Assembly: GCF_000964685.1 (NCBI RefSeq)
Contig: NZ_LANS01000001.1
Coordinates: forward strand, 682,001 to 746,000
Direction of reading: 5' to 3'
Origin: Anaplasma phagocytophilum str. Webster
GTDB taxonomy: Bacteria > Pseudomonadota > Alphaproteobacteria > Rickettsiales > Anaplasmataceae
DNA length: 64,000 nucleotides
Shown here: piece by piece, positions 38,127 through 49,481 of the stretch
Layout: each line of letters begins with the position of its first letter
How positions within the stretch are numbered: the stretch's first letter is position 1
Notes under the pieces: model-generated
Databases searched by the model: none
What the model saw: the letters and a program-made list of their open reading frames with translations, nothing else
Told to the model about the DNA's origin: nothing
Translations under genes and position numbers: made by a program

Positions 38127-38915
38127 AAGACCAAGGGTATTAGAGATAGTGGTAGTAAGGAAGATGAAGCTGATACAGTATATCTACTAGCTAAGGAGTT
38201 AGCTTATGATGTTGTTACTGGACAAACTGATAAGCTTACCGCTGCTCTTGCCAAAACCTCAGGTAAGGACATCGTTCAGTTTGCCAATGCTCTTGGAATT
38301 GCTCATTCTAAGATCGATGGGAAGGTTTGTAGTGGGAAGCATGCTGCGTTGGTACCGAACAAGGGTAAGGACTATGATGCCGACGCGAAGGAAAGTAACA
38401 CGAATGCGCACAAGACGGCGCAGTGTAGCGGACTGGCAGACTCAGCTGCGACGGGGCCTAAATCGTTCAGTGGCTTTGTTGGGGCTGTGAAGGTAGGAGA
38501 AGGGAAAAACTGGCCGACGGGTAGAGCTGCATCCGCGACAAGCAACGAAACCGTTGTTGGGCCTACTAATAGCAACGCGACAGCTGTAGCTAAAGACCTA
38601 GTAGCTCTTAATAGTGACGAAAAAACCATAGTAGCAGGGTTACTAGCTAAAACTATTGAAGGCGGTGAGGTTGTTGAGATCAGGGCGGTTTCTTCTACTT
38701 CTGTGATGGTTAATGCTTGTTATGATCTTCTTAGTGAAGGTTTAGGTGTTGTTCCTTATGCTTGTGTTGGTCTTGGCGGTAACTTCGTGGGCGTTGTTGA
38801 TGGGCATATCACAATCCGTTGGGCTTCGACCCTATATGCTCACAGCAAGTCACTAGGCAAAATTGGAGCTGCATCACTCCGAAACAGACTACGATCAGCG
38901 ATTCTCCATACCTAG
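38127..38915 (+). pseudogene. p44: p44/msp2 donor cassette, 5'-truncated, interrupted by shared insert
   Basis: Homology starts at [21 protein letters not shown] 38349 is the first usable in-frame start. The centre ([13 protein letters not shown] to [12 protein letters not shown]) is nearly identical to that of the copy at 58.2 kb, while the segment just before it ([13 protein letters not shown]) matches the 54.2-kb cassette instead. P44 coding runs to VVDGHIT at 38,812, where the shared insert takes over and adds [12 protein letters not shown] before the stop. Confidence 0.9.
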
Positions 38916-39050
38916 TAGATCAGTACAGTGGCTTTATACTCTTACCCAGCATGAAATACTTGCTATCTAAGAATCTCCTCTAAAACTTTCCAGAGGTTAT
39001 CTGTACTTCGAGAGGAAGCTAATCTGCGACTAATACGGATGGTGTTTATA
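38813..39050 (+). repeat. Shared p44-interrupting insert with 7-bp direct repeats (copy 2)
   Basis: A 238-base insert between two copies of ATATCAC (38,806-38,812 and 39,051-39,057). Intact p44 has this heptamer once at the same place (GGGCATATCACTCC). Removing insert plus one heptamer restores the p44 frame exactly. No long open frame and no clear terminal inverted repeats are seen. Confidence 0.85.
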
Positions 39051-39052
39051 AT

Positions 39053-39199
39053 ATCACTCCTAAACTTGCTTATAGGTTAAAAGCTGGGTTGAGTTATCAG
39101 CTTTCTCATGAAATCTCGGCTTTTGCGGGTGGCTTCTACCATCGTGTTGTTGGTGATGGTGTTTATGATGATCTTCCGGCTCAACTACCTACAAATTGA
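39053..39199 (+). pseudogene. p44: p44 C-terminal relic after insert
   Basis: Reads [24 protein letters not shown] onward to DDLPAQLPTN and stop: the continuation of the copy split by the insert. It ends at the same DDLPAQ position as the 9.7-kb copy and is followed by a related boundary sequence. Confidence 0.88.
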
Positions 39200-39242
39200 T
39201 AGGTACACTAAAAGCCCACGTAATAACTCTCATTATTAAAAT

Positions 39243-39740
39243 GAGGAAGATGAAGCAGATACAGTATATCTACTAGCTAAGGAGTTAGCTTATGATGTTG
39301 TTACTGGGCAGACTGATAACCTTGCTGCTGCTCTTGCCAAAACCTCGGGGAAGGACATCGTTCAGTTTGCTAAGGCCGTGGAGATTTCTCATTCCGAGAT
39401 TGATAAGAAAGTTTGCGTGACATCCGGCGGTAAGAAGTATGGAGGCTCGACAAGCAGTGATGGGACTGAGAAACATTGTGGGGAAGGAACCTCAAGCAGT
39501 GGCGTAGGAGATGGGCAGCTCAAGGGTTTTAGGGCTGCCGTGTTGGAGCTAGGAAAAGGGTGGCCTGGTTCGGGGAAGGCGAGTGCTGATCATGACGACA
39601 ACGCGAAGAAGGTATCTTCGGACCTCGTAGCTCTTAATAGTGACGAAAAAACCATAGTAGCAGGGCTACTAGCTAAAACTATTGAAGGGGGAGAAGTTGT
39701 TGAAATCAGAGCGGTTTCTTCTATCTTCATAAGAATATGA
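39243..39740 (+). pseudogene. p44: p44/msp2 donor cassette, truncated at both ends
   Basis: Starts at [18 protein letters not shown] 39378 is the first start-like codon. The hypervariable centre is short ([11 protein letters not shown] to [13 protein letters not shown]), with WP replacing the usual NWP context. The frame ends soon after EIRAVSS with IFIRI. The same junction (AVSSTFIRI) ends the copy at 50.5 kb. Signal, N-terminal arm and C-terminal arm are absent. Confidence 0.9.
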
Positions 39741-39960
39741 GATGAGTGACGATCACCTTTTCCATAGTTCGCTTTGGATATGCCAGTTATTTTCTGAGAT
39801 GCTTGGAAGTTACACCTATGAGATCTCTCAATATATAACTGTAATACTACACTAACATCTTTCCTGACTTTAATCCGAGGGTATCTTCTTGTATGAAATA
39901 ACTGCAGAACAAGATAATGATCTTTATAACCTGGGTTCAGGACATGCTTGGGTTTAATGC

Positions 39961-41181
39961 CTATGCCTCAACTTTGGTAATTATCCAGCGTAGGACCTTC
40001 TCCAAGCTGCCCGGATGATGAGAATTGTTTTTTGTACATTGTCTCTTATAAAATGTACGTGCTATAAGCATAGCAGAACCTACAGCTGCTGACATTTCAG
40101 GCTTGCCTACATATTCCGGCCACATACCCTTAAGATTAATAGGAGTTCCAACTCTGACTTGCCGGTTAAGTATAGAACTAGCTACCTTTTCTATTCCCAG
40201 CAATTTGCTGCATCCTCCAGTGATGACAACCTTACTTACTACATTCCGATGCTCATCTACCCGGCTTTTTACAAACTCTAAGATCTCCTCAACTCTTGGA
40301 CGAATGATGCTAGCAATGTCTGCTCTCGTAACACATTTCAACTCTCCATCTACATCGCATATCTCAATCGGATAATCGTCGTCCGATGAGAAAAGCATCG
40401 TGCTGCCGTGCGTGACCTTTATGCTCTCCGCATCTTTTAAGCTTACACATAGTCCATAAGAAACATCACGCGTTATGTGATGCCCACCAAATGGAATGCA
40501 ATCTGCGTGTTCGTACTTCCCCTTATAGAAAAACCCCATGGAAGTGTAATTGCTTCCCATGTCGATGACCAAAGTACCCAACTCCCGCTCATCGTCAGTC
40601 ATGCAAGCTAATCCCGACGCATACGACTCCGCTACGCACCCACCCATCATTAAATTGTTGCTAGTTATGCATTGCTCAATGTTCACCAACGCCAACTTTG
40701 ATACCGTGACAGCATGTACATCTGCACGCAGTTTACTGCCATACAGACCTTCCAGTTCTGTGATGTTACTTAAATTGTCCAAATGATATGCCATCGGAAC
40801 ATTGTGAATTGCTATGTCTTCACCAGAAAACTTTTCGTAGGTTTGTAACATGATCCTTCTAATGTCACGCTCAGAGATCTCATGAACATTTGACAATACT
40901 TCGTTAGAGATGTTGGATGATTTTACCCCGCAGCCTGATACAGTGACGTATACTTGACTTATAGTTTGTGCTGAAACTTGTTCCGCAAGATCAATACTAG
41001 ACAGCACCGAGCATCCTGCGCTTTGTTTATTAACTATTGCACCGCCGTTAATGCCTTCCGAAGGCTTGTAGCCCACTCCTATAACTTCTGGTACACCTTC
41101 GTCGTTTACTTTGACCGCAAGACACACTACCTTCGTGCTTCCCATGTCGAGAACAGCGAATACACTCCTTCTGGGTGCCAT
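39961..41181 (-). CDS. ftsA: Cell division protein FtsA
   Basis: Actin-like ATPase that ties the FtsZ ring to the membrane. The N-terminal FAVLDMGSTKVVCLAVK is the phosphate-1 motif. TLVIDMGSNYTSMGFF is phosphate-2 and VVITGGCSKLLGIEKVA the adenosine motif. A C-terminal amphipathic stretch (EKVLRWIITKVEA) could be the membrane-targeting helix. I favour ATG 41181 (MAPRRSVFAVLD). The gene stands apart from ftsZ and ftsQ here, and the left neighbour is p44-related sequence. Confidence 0.9.
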   Translation of the reverse strand: MAPRRSVFAVLDMGSTKVVCLAVKVNDEGVPEVIGVGYKPSEGINGGAIVNKQSAGCSVLSSIDLAEQVSAQTISQVYVTVSGCGVKSSNISNEVLSNVHEISERDIRRIMLQTYEKFSGEDIAIHNVPMAYHLDNLSNITELEGLYGSKLRADVHAVTVSKLALVNIEQCITSNNLMMGGCVAESYASGLACMTDDERELGTLVIDMGSNYTSMGFFYKGKYEHADCIPFGGHHITRDVSYGLCVSLKDAESIKVTHGSTMLFSSDDDYPIEICDVDGELKCVTRADIASIIRPRVEEILEFVKSRVDEHRNVVSKVVITGGCSKLLGIEKVASSILNRQVRVGTPINLKGMWPEYVGKPEMSAAVGSAMLIARTFYKRQCTKNNSHHPGSLEKVLRWIITKVEA

Positions 41182-41292
41182 AATAACAGCAGAATGCAAC
41201 AACCTACTTGACCCTCTATTCGAACGATACTATAAGACAAGATAATGGGATTACTAGCCCAGTACATCTTATATAGCCATCTGGACCAAGCA

Positions 41293-42780
41293 TCAAGTTT
41301 TTTCACACGCGGCCTGCATACTCTTCACGCGGTGAATACCAATCCGTAACATTGTGGATAGTAACACTATGACTGGAACTATTTCTAGCCTGCCCAAAAG
41401 CATAAGAGCTGTTAGCAAAAGCTTCGTTCCTTCAGTTAGCAAAGAAAAATCACCTTCTGGCCCCACTACTGCTCCAACTCCTATACCAGTATTCGATAGC
41501 GTGCTAGAGACTGCTGTAATAGCTGTAGTTAAATCATACCCCAACCAAGAAGTACATAAGCACGCTAGTATAAACACAAACAAGTATAAGAACAGGATAT
41601 ATCCTGCCTCATTGCGTACATTATCTGGGATATGTATGTTCTTAGTTTCTGAACATCCTCTTAGCAAAATATTTCGAATGTTATCGTATGCACTGATGGC
41701 TAAAATTTGCAATCTCAACACCTTGAGGCCACTATTCGTCGAGCCGGCGCATCCGCCACACAAGGTAAGCATAGTTACTAAAATCACCATAAAAGAACAA
41801 TCGCTGAAATCGCCTATACTGTATCCAGTAGACGTACTTAGCGAAACTACGGTGAATACTGTAAACCTAAACGCACTCCAATATCCATCTGTATTGGCAT
41901 AGTTTTGAAATTGAACGGTACTCAACAAAACGCTCGCTGTAAGTATTCCCATATACAGCAAGAACTGAGAGTTTTTAAACCTCCTCTCGAACACAATATG
42001 TATATATGCAACAAACGGACAAGAAGATAGCAGCATGAAGACTATTGCCACTATCTCTATCTTCACATTATCAAAGTGCTTGAGTGAATCATCGTAATTG
42101 GAGAAACCTCCCGTGGAAACGGTAGTCATTGCGTGGCATATTGCGTCAAACATCGACATGCCAACAATATTGTAGGACGCGTAGCACAAAATCATTAGTA
42201 GAATGTATATTGCTGTAACATACAAGACTGTTCTCACAACTCCAGATTTACATTCGCGACCAAGTGCTTCTGTGTTGTAGATTTCTCTTAATCCTGCCAT
42301 TTTAAGATTGGGTAACAGGAATATACCAATCGTGATTACACCCAATCCCCCCATAGCATTCAACATGGCCCGCCATAACAAGACACCATGAGATTTCTGG
42401 CTTAAGTTGCTCATCACCGTCGCACCTGTGGTTGTAAGGCCAGACATTGCCTCAAACACTGCCCCCACATAGGACAGCTTAGTAGTATCTGCTAATACAA
42501 AGGGCACTGCAGCAACTAATGTGAGTGCAATCCACACAGAGCAAGCGAGGTATATAGCTTCTGTACCCCTGATAGAACGCGGTCTTTTGCCGTTCAAAAT
42601 ACACAATACACCAGCGCTTGATGCAATAGCAAACGCGCCCGCAAACCCTACCCAGTCGGTGCTACCAGTCAAAAAGCTCACTGTCATTGGTATTAGTAGA
42701 AATGCCGCCATCAACGCTGTGAACATCCCCGTGATGAAAGCTACTGAGCCCACGCATAAGCCGCTTTTCCTAACTTTCAT
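41293..42780 (-). CDS. trkH: Potassium uptake protein TrkH
   Basis: Inner-membrane K+ channel subunit that works with the TrkA gating ring. Four pore repeats each carry a selectivity glycine: AMSGLTTTGATV, AMTTVSTGGFSNY, SLSTSTGYSIGDF and LSNTGIGVG. There are about ten transmembrane helices, and the length of 495 residues is typical. No trkA is adjacent. It is upstream of ftsA on the same strand with a 110-base gap. Confidence 0.9.
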   Translation of the reverse strand: MKVRKSGLCVGSVAFITGMFTALMAAFLLIPMTVSFLTGSTDWVGFAGAFAIASSAGVLCILNGKRPRSIRGTEAIYLACSVWIALTLVAAVPFVLADTTKLSYVGAVFEAMSGLTTTGATVMSNLSQKSHGVLLWRAMLNAMGGLGVITIGIFLLPNLKMAGLREIYNTEALGRECKSGVVRTVLYVTAIYILLMILCYASYNIVGMSMFDAICHAMTTVSTGGFSNYDDSLKHFDNVKIEIVAIVFMLLSSCPFVAYIHIVFERRFKNSQFLLYMGILTASVLLSTVQFQNYANTDGYWSAFRFTVFTVVSLSTSTGYSIGDFSDCSFMVILVTMLTLCGGCAGSTNSGLKVLRLQILAISAYDNIRNILLRGCSETKNIHIPDNVRNEAGYILFLYLFVFILACLCTSWLGYDLTTAITAVSSTLSNTGIGVGAVVGPEGDFSLLTEGTKLLLTALMLLGRLEIVPVIVLLSTMLRIGIHRVKSMQAACEKT

Positions 42781-42955
42781 ACCACTACACCGCTAGCTAT
42801 AATAACCGGGTCGATAACAATGCTACTTATAGCAAATCCTGCCACGCTGTTCTTAACACAGGCTTGATAGAAGGCAAGAGCTTTCTAAACGTTCTATAAA
42901 TTGTGATACCGCACTATTGTACAAATATTGCCTTTTCTGCTAGAATCCAACCCGG

Positions 42956-43040
42956 GGAGAGATGGCTGAGTGGTCGAAAGCGCACGCCTGGAAAGTGTGT
43001 ACACAGCAATGTGTCGGGGGTTCGAATCCCCCTCTTTCCG
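42956..43040 (+). tRNA. tRNA-Ser (anticodon GGA)
   Basis: An 85-base tRNA with a seven-pair acceptor stem (GGAGAGA with TCTTTCC, one G-T pair) and G as discriminator. It has an anticodon loop CTGGAAA, a long variable arm (class II) and the T arm GGGGGTTCGAATCCCCC. CCA is not encoded. It is followed nine bases later by tilS. Confidence 0.95.
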
Positions 43041-43049
43041 TATTTTGGG

Positions 43050-44429
43050 ATGTCTGTGGGATTTGAATCTAGCTCTTTCCGTAAGTTGCGCGATATCGTT
43101 CCCAATGCACAGTATGCTGTTGCTGTCTCAGGTGGTGTAGATAGCATGACGCTTATGCGTCTTGTCGCGCTATTTCATAAGAGTTCAGCATCTGTTGGTT
43201 CGCCGACTATTCTTACCGTAAACCATGGGTTTAGACCTGAAGCTAGAAATGAAGTTAGCTTCGTGCACGAGCAAGCCACTATGCTAGGGCTGGAGTGTCA
43301 CATGCTGCACTGGGAGAACCCTATTCGAAAAAAGTCTCAAGTTGTTGCTAGAAATATACGGTACCAATTGTTGCTGCAATGGTGCTCTGCACATAACGTG
43401 AAGGTTCTTCTTACAGCGCATACGAAAAATGATCAGGCAGAAACAGTATTAATCCGCTTAGAGAGAGGTAGTGGCATAGATGGGCTTGCTGGTATAAGGG
43501 AGCGCTCTGTGATTGGGGATGTGACAATTATTAGACCTTTGCTAGATTTTACACGTCGGGAAATACAAGAATATGCTATTCAACATCAGCAACCATGGAT
43601 TGAAGACCCTAGCAATAGTGACCCAAAATACAGACGAACTTTTTACCGGAACTTTATAAATAACTGCAAGCATCCGGAGATACTGATAAGCAGGCTAAGC
43701 AGCACAGCTCTGCATATGCAGCGGTCCTTAAGCTGTATCTTACACTATGTACAGAATGCTTTGGACAGCTGTTTGGAATTTACTCCCTTCGGATACGTAG
43801 TAATCAAGCACGATGTTTTTCGTAATTTGCAGGATGAGATCGCCAGCAGGTTGTTTCTGCTTCTCATCATGACTATTGGCAACAAACCTTTGAAGCCCAG
43901 GTTTTCTAAGTTCTCTTCTGCGCTCTCTAAGGTACGTTCTACTGCTGGTTTTGCTTCTTTTACCTTGCATGGCTGTATGATACTCAAGACGTGTGATAGT
44001 AACATTATTGTTGCTAGGGAAGTATCCAGTATAGTCCCTAAAACTTATTTGCACGGTGAGACACGTCTACTGTGGGACTCTAGATTTGAGTTACATATTG
44101 AATTCTCAGATTGCTTTGACACGTCTTTACCTTCTACCTCTGAGATGTCGGAAAAACAGGAATCCACGTGTGGTAGTGTAACAGAACGCAAGGCTGCTTC
44201 TGCGATGCAGGTATGCATCAGCCCGCTAGATTCTAATCCTATACCGGAGCATTTGCGGGGTATAAACAAATATGTAGTACAAGGGTTGCCTGTGTTGATC
44301 TGCGGGGATAAAGTTCTTGCCTACCCGTTGCAAAAGCATAATATAAATGGTGTCCCTGTCGTTAGCATAGAGAGGGTCTTGCTAAAGGAGAGGATGATGA
44401 ACCTAATTTGTAATCAGCTAGATCAATAG
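43050..44429 (+). CDS. tilS: tRNA(Ile)-lysidine synthase TilS
   Basis: Converts C34 of tRNA-Ile(CAU) to lysidine so that it reads AUA. The PP-loop ATPase motif AVSGGVDSM is near residue 26. TVNHGFRPEA and LLTAHTKNDQAET follow, all diagnostic. I set the start at ATG 43050; the longer frame from 42903 only reads through tRNA-Ser. The product of 459 residues is normal. The start codon is nine bases after the tRNA, and ftsH begins 12 bases after its stop. The tilS-ftsH order is common in alphaproteobacteria. Confidence 0.92.
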   Translation: MSVGFESSSFRKLRDIVPNAQYAVAVSGGVDSMTLMRLVALFHKSSASVGSPTILTVNHGFRPEARNEVSFVHEQATMLGLECHMLHWENPIRKKSQVVARNIRYQLLLQWCSAHNVKVLLTAHTKNDQAETVLIRLERGSGIDGLAGIRERSVIGDVTIIRPLLDFTRREIQEYAIQHQQPWIEDPSNSDPKYRRTFYRNFINNCKHPEILISRLSSTALHMQRSLSCILHYVQNALDSCLEFTPFGYVVIKHDVFRNLQDEIASRLFLLLIMTIGNKPLKPRFSKFSSALSKVRSTAGFASFTLHGCMILKTCDSNIIVAREVSSIVPKTYLHGETRLLWDSRFELHIEFSDCFDTSLPSTSEMSEKQESTCGSVTERKAASAMQVCISPLDSNPIPEHLRGINKYVVQGLPVLICGDKVLAYPLQKHNINGVPVVSIERVLLKERMMNLICNQLDQ

Positions 44430-44441
44430 AGGTCGCTTATC

Positions 44442-46277
44442 GTGAACTTTAGGAGAGTGGTCGAGGGCTTAATTGTGTGGTCCGCAGTGATCGCACTTGC
44501 TGCTATGCTATATGCCCATTTTGGTGACAGGATAATAGGAAGTAAGGAAGTTTCTATACCTTTTTCCGAGTTTTTGGTAAGGCTGGAAGATGGTAGTGTT
44601 GAGAGTGTAAGCATTACTGAGCACGAAATTTCCGGAAAATTTCACAATGGTGTTAAGTTTCGCACCCATGGGGTAGTTTATGATGGCCTGATTAAGACCA
44701 TGCATGCTCAGAAGGTAATGTTTGAGTTTGTTTCAGAAGTAACCTTACTGAGTGTCATTGGTAGCTTATTCGTTTCGTGCCTGCCCATGCTATCTTTGGT
44801 GGTGATTTGGTGCCTTTTTCTCAAGCAGATGCAACTGGGTGGGAATCGAACCATGGGCTTCAGTAAGTCTCGCGCTCGTTTAATGACTGATAGCCGCGGA
44901 AAGGTAACGTTTGATGACGTAGCGGGTATAGAAGAAGCAAAAGAGGAGTTAATAGAGATAGTTGACTTCTTAAAGCATCGCCAGAAGTTTACAAAGCTTG
45001 GTGGTAAAATTCCCAAGGGATGCTTACTTATAGGGTCTCCGGGTACCGGTAAAACCTTATTAGCCAGGGCTATAGCTGGTGAGGCAAATGTGCCGTTTTT
45101 TAGCATATCGGGTTCCGATTTTGTGGAGATGTTTGTTGGTGTGGGTGCCAGCAGGGTGCGTGATATGTTTGAGCAGGGTAAGAAGCATGCTCCTTGTATA
45201 ATTTTTGTAGATGAGATAGACGCAGTAGGCCGTCACCGGGGCATTGGTCTTGGGGGAGGTAATGATGAGCGTGAGCAAACGCTGAATCAGCTGCTAGTAG
45301 AAATGGATGGCTTCGAGTCAAATGAAGGAGTTGTGATTATAGCTGCGACGAACCGTCCTGATGTGCTAGATCCTGCACTATTGAGGCCTGGGAGGTTTGA
45401 TAGGCAGGTGACTATATCGATTCCTGATATCAATGGTAGAGAGAAAATAATAGCTGTGCATGCGAAAAAGGTTCCGTTAGCTCCTGATGTTGATTTGAGA
45501 GTTATAGCTAGAGGAACACCGGGGTTTTCGGGAGCTGATTTGGCTAATCTGGTGAATGAGGCTGCGTTAATAGCTGCGCGGTTGGATAAAAAGATCGTCA
45601 CTATGTGTGATTTTGAGTACGCACGCGACAAGGTTATGATGGGTGCTGAAAGAAAGTCCATGGTCATGCGTGAAGAGGAGCGTAGGCTGACTGCATATCA
45701 TGAAGCGGGGCATGCTGTAGTGGCTTTTCACAATCCAGCATCTGATCCAATACACAAGGCGACCATAATACCACGTGGTAGATCTTTGGGGTTGGTGATG
45801 AGGTTGCCTGAAACAGATAGGGTATCCCACACTAGGGAGAAGATGCTTGCGGATCTGACGGTTGCTATGGGTGGTCGGGCTGCTGAAGAGTTGATATTCG
45901 GATATAATAAAGTTACGAGCGGGGCTTCCTCTGATATAAAGCAGGCTACAGATCTCGCAAAGTCCATGGTTATGAAGTGGGGTATGAGCGATAGTGTAGG
46001 GCCGTTGTATCATAGTGATGAAGCCCATGAGCGCATCTCTACAAATTTGGCAAATTTGATAGATGATGAGGTAAAGTCGATCGTATCTACGGCTTTGGCT
46101 GAAGCAAAGGATGTTTTAACAAAGCATTCGGATGCATTACACGCGATTGCTGCGAACCTTCTTGAGTTTGAAACTCTTACGGGAGATGATATTGCTGATA
46201 TCATTGCTGGTAAGAAGTTAGAAAAGGACGGAGGTATCAGTACTCGTCCTCTGAAGCGGTCTGTTGTACCTAATTAG
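44442..46277 (+). CDS. ftsH: ATP-dependent zinc metalloprotease FtsH
   Basis: Membrane-bound AAA+ protease that degrades damaged membrane and regulatory proteins. Two N-terminal transmembrane helices flank a small periplasmic part. The AAA domain has Walker A GSPGTGKT (about 199-206), Walker [10 protein letters not shown] and the second region of homology [17 protein letters not shown]. The zinc site HEAGH lies near residue 420. It starts with GTG and has 611 residues, within the family range. It is directly downstream of tilS. Confidence 0.96.
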   Translation: MNFRRVVEGLIVWSAVIALAAMLYAHFGDRIIGSKEVSIPFSEFLVRLEDGSVESVSITEHEISGKFHNGVKFRTHGVVYDGLIKTMHAQKVMFEFVSEVTLLSVIGSLFVSCLPMLSLVVIWCLFLKQMQLGGNRTMGFSKSRARLMTDSRGKVTFDDVAGIEEAKEELIEIVDFLKHRQKFTKLGGKIPKGCLLIGSPGTGKTLLARAIAGEANVPFFSISGSDFVEMFVGVGASRVRDMFEQGKKHAPCIIFVDEIDAVGRHRGIGLGGGNDEREQTLNQLLVEMDGFESNEGVVIIAATNRPDVLDPALLRPGRFDRQVTISIPDINGREKIIAVHAKKVPLAPDVDLRVIARGTPGFSGADLANLVNEAALIAARLDKKIVTMCDFEYARDKVMMGAERKSMVMREEERRLTAYHEAGHAVVAFHNPASDPIHKATIIPRGRSLGLVMRLPETDRVSHTREKMLADLTVAMGGRAAEELIFGYNKVTSGASSDIKQATDLAKSMVMKWGMSDSVGPLYHSDEAHERISTNLANLIDDEVKSIVSTALAEAKDVLTKHSDALHAIAANLLEFETLTGDDIADIIAGKKLEKDGGISTRPLKRSVVPN

Positions 46278-46450
46278 CATCACATTAATGTAATTTGTTG
46301 ACTGGGTAAATATACAGTTAATGCGTTTTGCGTTGTTCTGTGTCGAGCTTAAAATTGCGGTAGAAGTGCAGTTGATTACCGAGTCAATTCTGTTGTGCTT
46401 TTGAAGACTTGAGCATATAATTCACCCTCCGATATTCTTGAGTCGTGCTT

Positions 46451-49072
46451 ATGTTGAGTATAGCGAAGCGTGTATTCTGGCCTTATAGTAGCAGAGCTAA
46501 GGGTGCTTCTGTACATAAGATAGTAAAAAGTATCAACGCGCTGGAAGGGGAGATGGCGGCCCTTTCATCTGAAGCCCTTTTTGGAAAGACCGGTGAGTTT
46601 CGGAAAATGTTGTCTGAGGGCACTGTTACGCTGGATGATCTTCTTGTGCCGGCGTTTGCTGTTGTGCGTGAGGCTTCGCGTAGGGTGTTGGACATGCGTC
46701 ACTTCGATGTGCAGCTCATAGGGGGCATTGCATTGCACAGGGGCATGATTGCTGAGATGAAAACTGGTGAGGGGAAAACGCTGGTTGCAACGCTTGCAGC
46801 ATATCTAAATGCTCTTGAAAGTAAGGGAGTGCACGTAGTTACTGTGAATGACTACTTGGCGGAGCGTGACTCAGAGTGGATGGGGAAGTTGTATAGTGCT
46901 CTGGGTATAAGTGTAGGTTGTATCACTAGCAGTTCGTCTGATGAGGCGCGGAAGGCTGCATATAATTGTGATATTTTGTACTCTACTAATAACGAACTGG
47001 GTTTTGATTATCTGCGTGATAACATGAAATTCAGTAGGGAAAATATGGTTCAACGTGGCTACAACTACGCTATCGTTGATGAGGTTGACTCCATATTGAT
47101 AGATGAGTCGAGAACTCCACTCATAATATCGGGTCCGGTAGAGCGCGACAGCTCGTTATATGGAAAGGTAGATGCTCTTGTAAGAGATTTAGAGCAGGAA
47201 GATTATGACATTGATGAAAAGAGTAAGACGGCATTTTTAACTGAAGATGGTGCTCTTAAAGTTGAGCAGTTATTGATATCGCACCAGTTAATCCCTGAGG
47301 GTTCTTCGCTATACAGCGCGGAGAATATTATTATGATGCACTATGTAGGGCAAGCTTTGCGGGCTCATAAGCTGTACTTTGCGGATAAGGACTACATCGT
47401 AAAAAACGGTAGTGTCGTAATAATTGATGAGTTTACCGGTCGTATGATGGATGGTCGGCGTTATTCTGACGGGTTGCATCAGGCCTTGGAAGCAAAGGAG
47501 GGTGTGCGTATTAATAATGAGAACCAAACTCTTGCGTCTACGACATTCCAGAATTACTTCCGCATGTACAAAAGGTTATCTGGTATGACAGGTACTGCTG
47601 AGACGGAAGCTGATGAATTTCTTGGAACGTATAATTTACAAGTTATGCAGATTCCAACCAATGTGCCAGTGCAGCGTGTTGATCTTGATGATGACATATA
47701 CTGCACTGAGGAAGAAAAATATGAAGCGGTTATAGATTTCATTATTGAGTGTCACAAGAGAAAGCAACCTACGCTTGTAGGCACTATAAGCATTGAGAAA
47801 TCTGAGCTTCTCTCAAAGTTACTCACGATGCGTGGTATAAAGCATTCCGTACTTAATGCACGATACCATGAAAAAGAAGCTTACATAATAGCACAGGCGG
47901 GGAAGCCGGGTGCCGTGACTATAGCAACTAATATGGCGGGGCGTGGTACTGATATTAAGCTTGGTGGAAACCCTGAGATGTTGGCCAGAAATGAGCTTGC
48001 AGGGATTACAGACGAGGAAGAGAGGGCGAAGAGGATAAATAAGATTATCGAGCAAGCGAAGCATGATAAAGAGATTGTAATGCAGGCAGGTGGGCTTTGT
48101 ATTATAGGGACTGAGAGGCACGAAAGTAGGCGTATTGATAATCAATTACGCGGGCGGTCTGGTAGACAGGGTGATCCTGGCTTGTCGAAGTTCTTTCTTT
48201 CGTTAGAAGATGGTTTGCTGCGTATTTTTGGCTCTGACAAGGTACGAGGCATGTTGAAGCGTCTTGGAATGAAGAGGGGTGAAGCTATACAGCATAAATG
48301 GATTAATAGGGCCATTGAGCGTGCGCAGAAAAAGGTAGAGGCGAGAAATTACGACATTAGGAAATCGCTACTCAGGTTTGACGATGTAATCAATGAGCAG
48401 CGCAAGGTAATATTTGCGCAAAGGAATCAGATTCTCGATAGAGAGACATATGATTTGGTGCCCTTTTACAGTAATCTTAACTGTGATATCGTATCGCGCA
48501 TTATCAAAGAGAAGTATTGCGATTTAGGGCATAGAGAAACTGCTGAAGAGTTATCCGCAGAGGTTACCAGGATATATGGCATAGAGCTTGATATAGGTGC
48601 TCTATCAGCTCTCGAGACAAGGGAGGAGGTTATAGCATATTTGGATAAGGTTGCAGATGATCTTCTGAAGAAAAAAGCAGATGGGTTTGTGCATAAGGAT
48701 GAGAATCTGTGGGATTTTGCGGCGAGGCGCGTGCTAATTACTTCGTTAGACCATCTATGGACTGATCATCTAGCGGCTTTGGATAGTCTTAAATGCGGGA
48801 TAAATTTGAGGTCTGTTGGTCAGAAAGATCCGCTTAATGAATTTAAGATTGAGGCTTTCTATCTACTTGAAAAAATGCTTTCTCGATTTTATGAGATGGT
48901 AATCCAAAAGCTTGCTCATATTGAGTTGGAAGTGCAGCAACAACCTGATGATGGAATGATTAATTTAAATAACTCAACAAGTCAGTTATTTGGTGGCATA
49001 GCGCGCAATGACAGATGTCCTTGTGGTTCTGGGAAAAAGTTCAAACATTGTCACGGGATGATCAAGGTATAA
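46451..49072 (+). CDS. secA: Preprotein translocase ATPase SecA
   Basis: Motor that drives unfolded exported proteins, including the outer-membrane antigens, through SecYEG. Walker A is MKTGEGKT near residues 100-107, and [12 protein letters not shown] is the DEVD box. NMAGRGTDI and [22 protein letters not shown] are helicase motifs. The C-terminus carries the zinc site [14 protein letters not shown] used for SecB and lipid binding. I prefer ATG 46451 (MLSIAKRVF) to GTG 46445. The length of 873 residues is typical. Confidence 0.96.
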   Translation: MLSIAKRVFWPYSSRAKGASVHKIVKSINALEGEMAALSSEALFGKTGEFRKMLSEGTVTLDDLLVPAFAVVREASRRVLDMRHFDVQLIGGIALHRGMIAEMKTGEGKTLVATLAAYLNALESKGVHVVTVNDYLAERDSEWMGKLYSALGISVGCITSSSSDEARKAAYNCDILYSTNNELGFDYLRDNMKFSRENMVQRGYNYAIVDEVDSILIDESRTPLIISGPVERDSSLYGKVDALVRDLEQEDYDIDEKSKTAFLTEDGALKVEQLLISHQLIPEGSSLYSAENIIMMHYVGQALRAHKLYFADKDYIVKNGSVVIIDEFTGRMMDGRRYSDGLHQALEAKEGVRINNENQTLASTTFQNYFRMYKRLSGMTGTAETEADEFLGTYNLQVMQIPTNVPVQRVDLDDDIYCTEEEKYEAVIDFIIECHKRKQPTLVGTISIEKSELLSKLLTMRGIKHSVLNARYHEKEAYIIAQAGKPGAVTIATNMAGRGTDIKLGGNPEMLARNELAGITDEEERAKRINKIIEQAKHDKEIVMQAGGLCIIGTERHESRRIDNQLRGRSGRQGDPGLSKFFLSLEDGLLRIFGSDKVRGMLKRLGMKRGEAIQHKWINRAIERAQKKVEARNYDIRKSLLRFDDVINEQRKVIFAQRNQILDRETYDLVPFYSNLNCDIVSRIIKEKYCDLGHRETAEELSAEVTRIYGIELDIGALSALETREEVIAYLDKVADDLLKKKADGFVHKDENLWDFAARRVLITSLDHLWTDHLAALDSLKCGINLRSVGQKDPLNEFKIEAFYLLEKMLSRFYEMVIQKLAHIELEVQQQPDDGMINLNNSTSQLFGGIARNDRCPCGSGKKFKHCHGMIKV

Positions 49073-49481
49073 CTGTGAGAAGCTGTTCTATGGTTCTGGC
49101 TAGTAATCTAGCCACATGAGGCCAATATTCTCAAAGTTAACCATGGCATAGGTTGGAGAAACTCATCTGCGATTCTTAAGCAGGTAGAAACCTCCAGCAA
49201 AAGCCGAGATTTCAGGAGAGAGCTGATAACTCAACCCAGCCTTTAATCTATAAGCAAGCTTAGAAGTTATGTTCTAAACACTATCCGCATAAGACACAGA
49301 TTAGCTTCCCTCGAAGTACAGATAACCTTTATGAAGTCCGTGGGGAGATCATGAGATAGAATGTTATGCATGCTAGGTAAGATTATAAAGCCACTGTACA
49401 GACCTGCTAAGTCTGGCAAATCGCTGATCGTAGTTTGTTTTGAAGTGATGTAGCACTGATTTGCCTAGAGACATTTTGGGA
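49073..49481. other. Gap holding p44 C-terminal relic and shared insert (minus strand)
   Basis: Apart from the first hundred bases after secA, this gap consists of p44-derived sequence. A piece of the p44 C-terminal arm (49,183-49,270, reverse) and most of the shared insert are present; both have their own entries. No independent gene is seen. Confidence 0.6.
49183..49270 (-). pseudogene. p44: p44 C-terminal relic after insert
   Basis: The reverse strand reads [26 protein letters not shown] and then diverges. It is the continuation of the minus-strand cassette 49,482-50,171, split from it by the shared insert. Confidence 0.85.

Noticed and set aside
38813-39050. Full insertion sequence
   Set aside because: About 240 bp, no transposase frame and no convincing terminal inverted repeats; at most a non-autonomous element or recombination product.
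42903-43049. N-terminal extension of tilS through the tRNA-Ser gene
   Set aside because: The added residues are only translated tRNA sequence; the TilS family start is at 43050.
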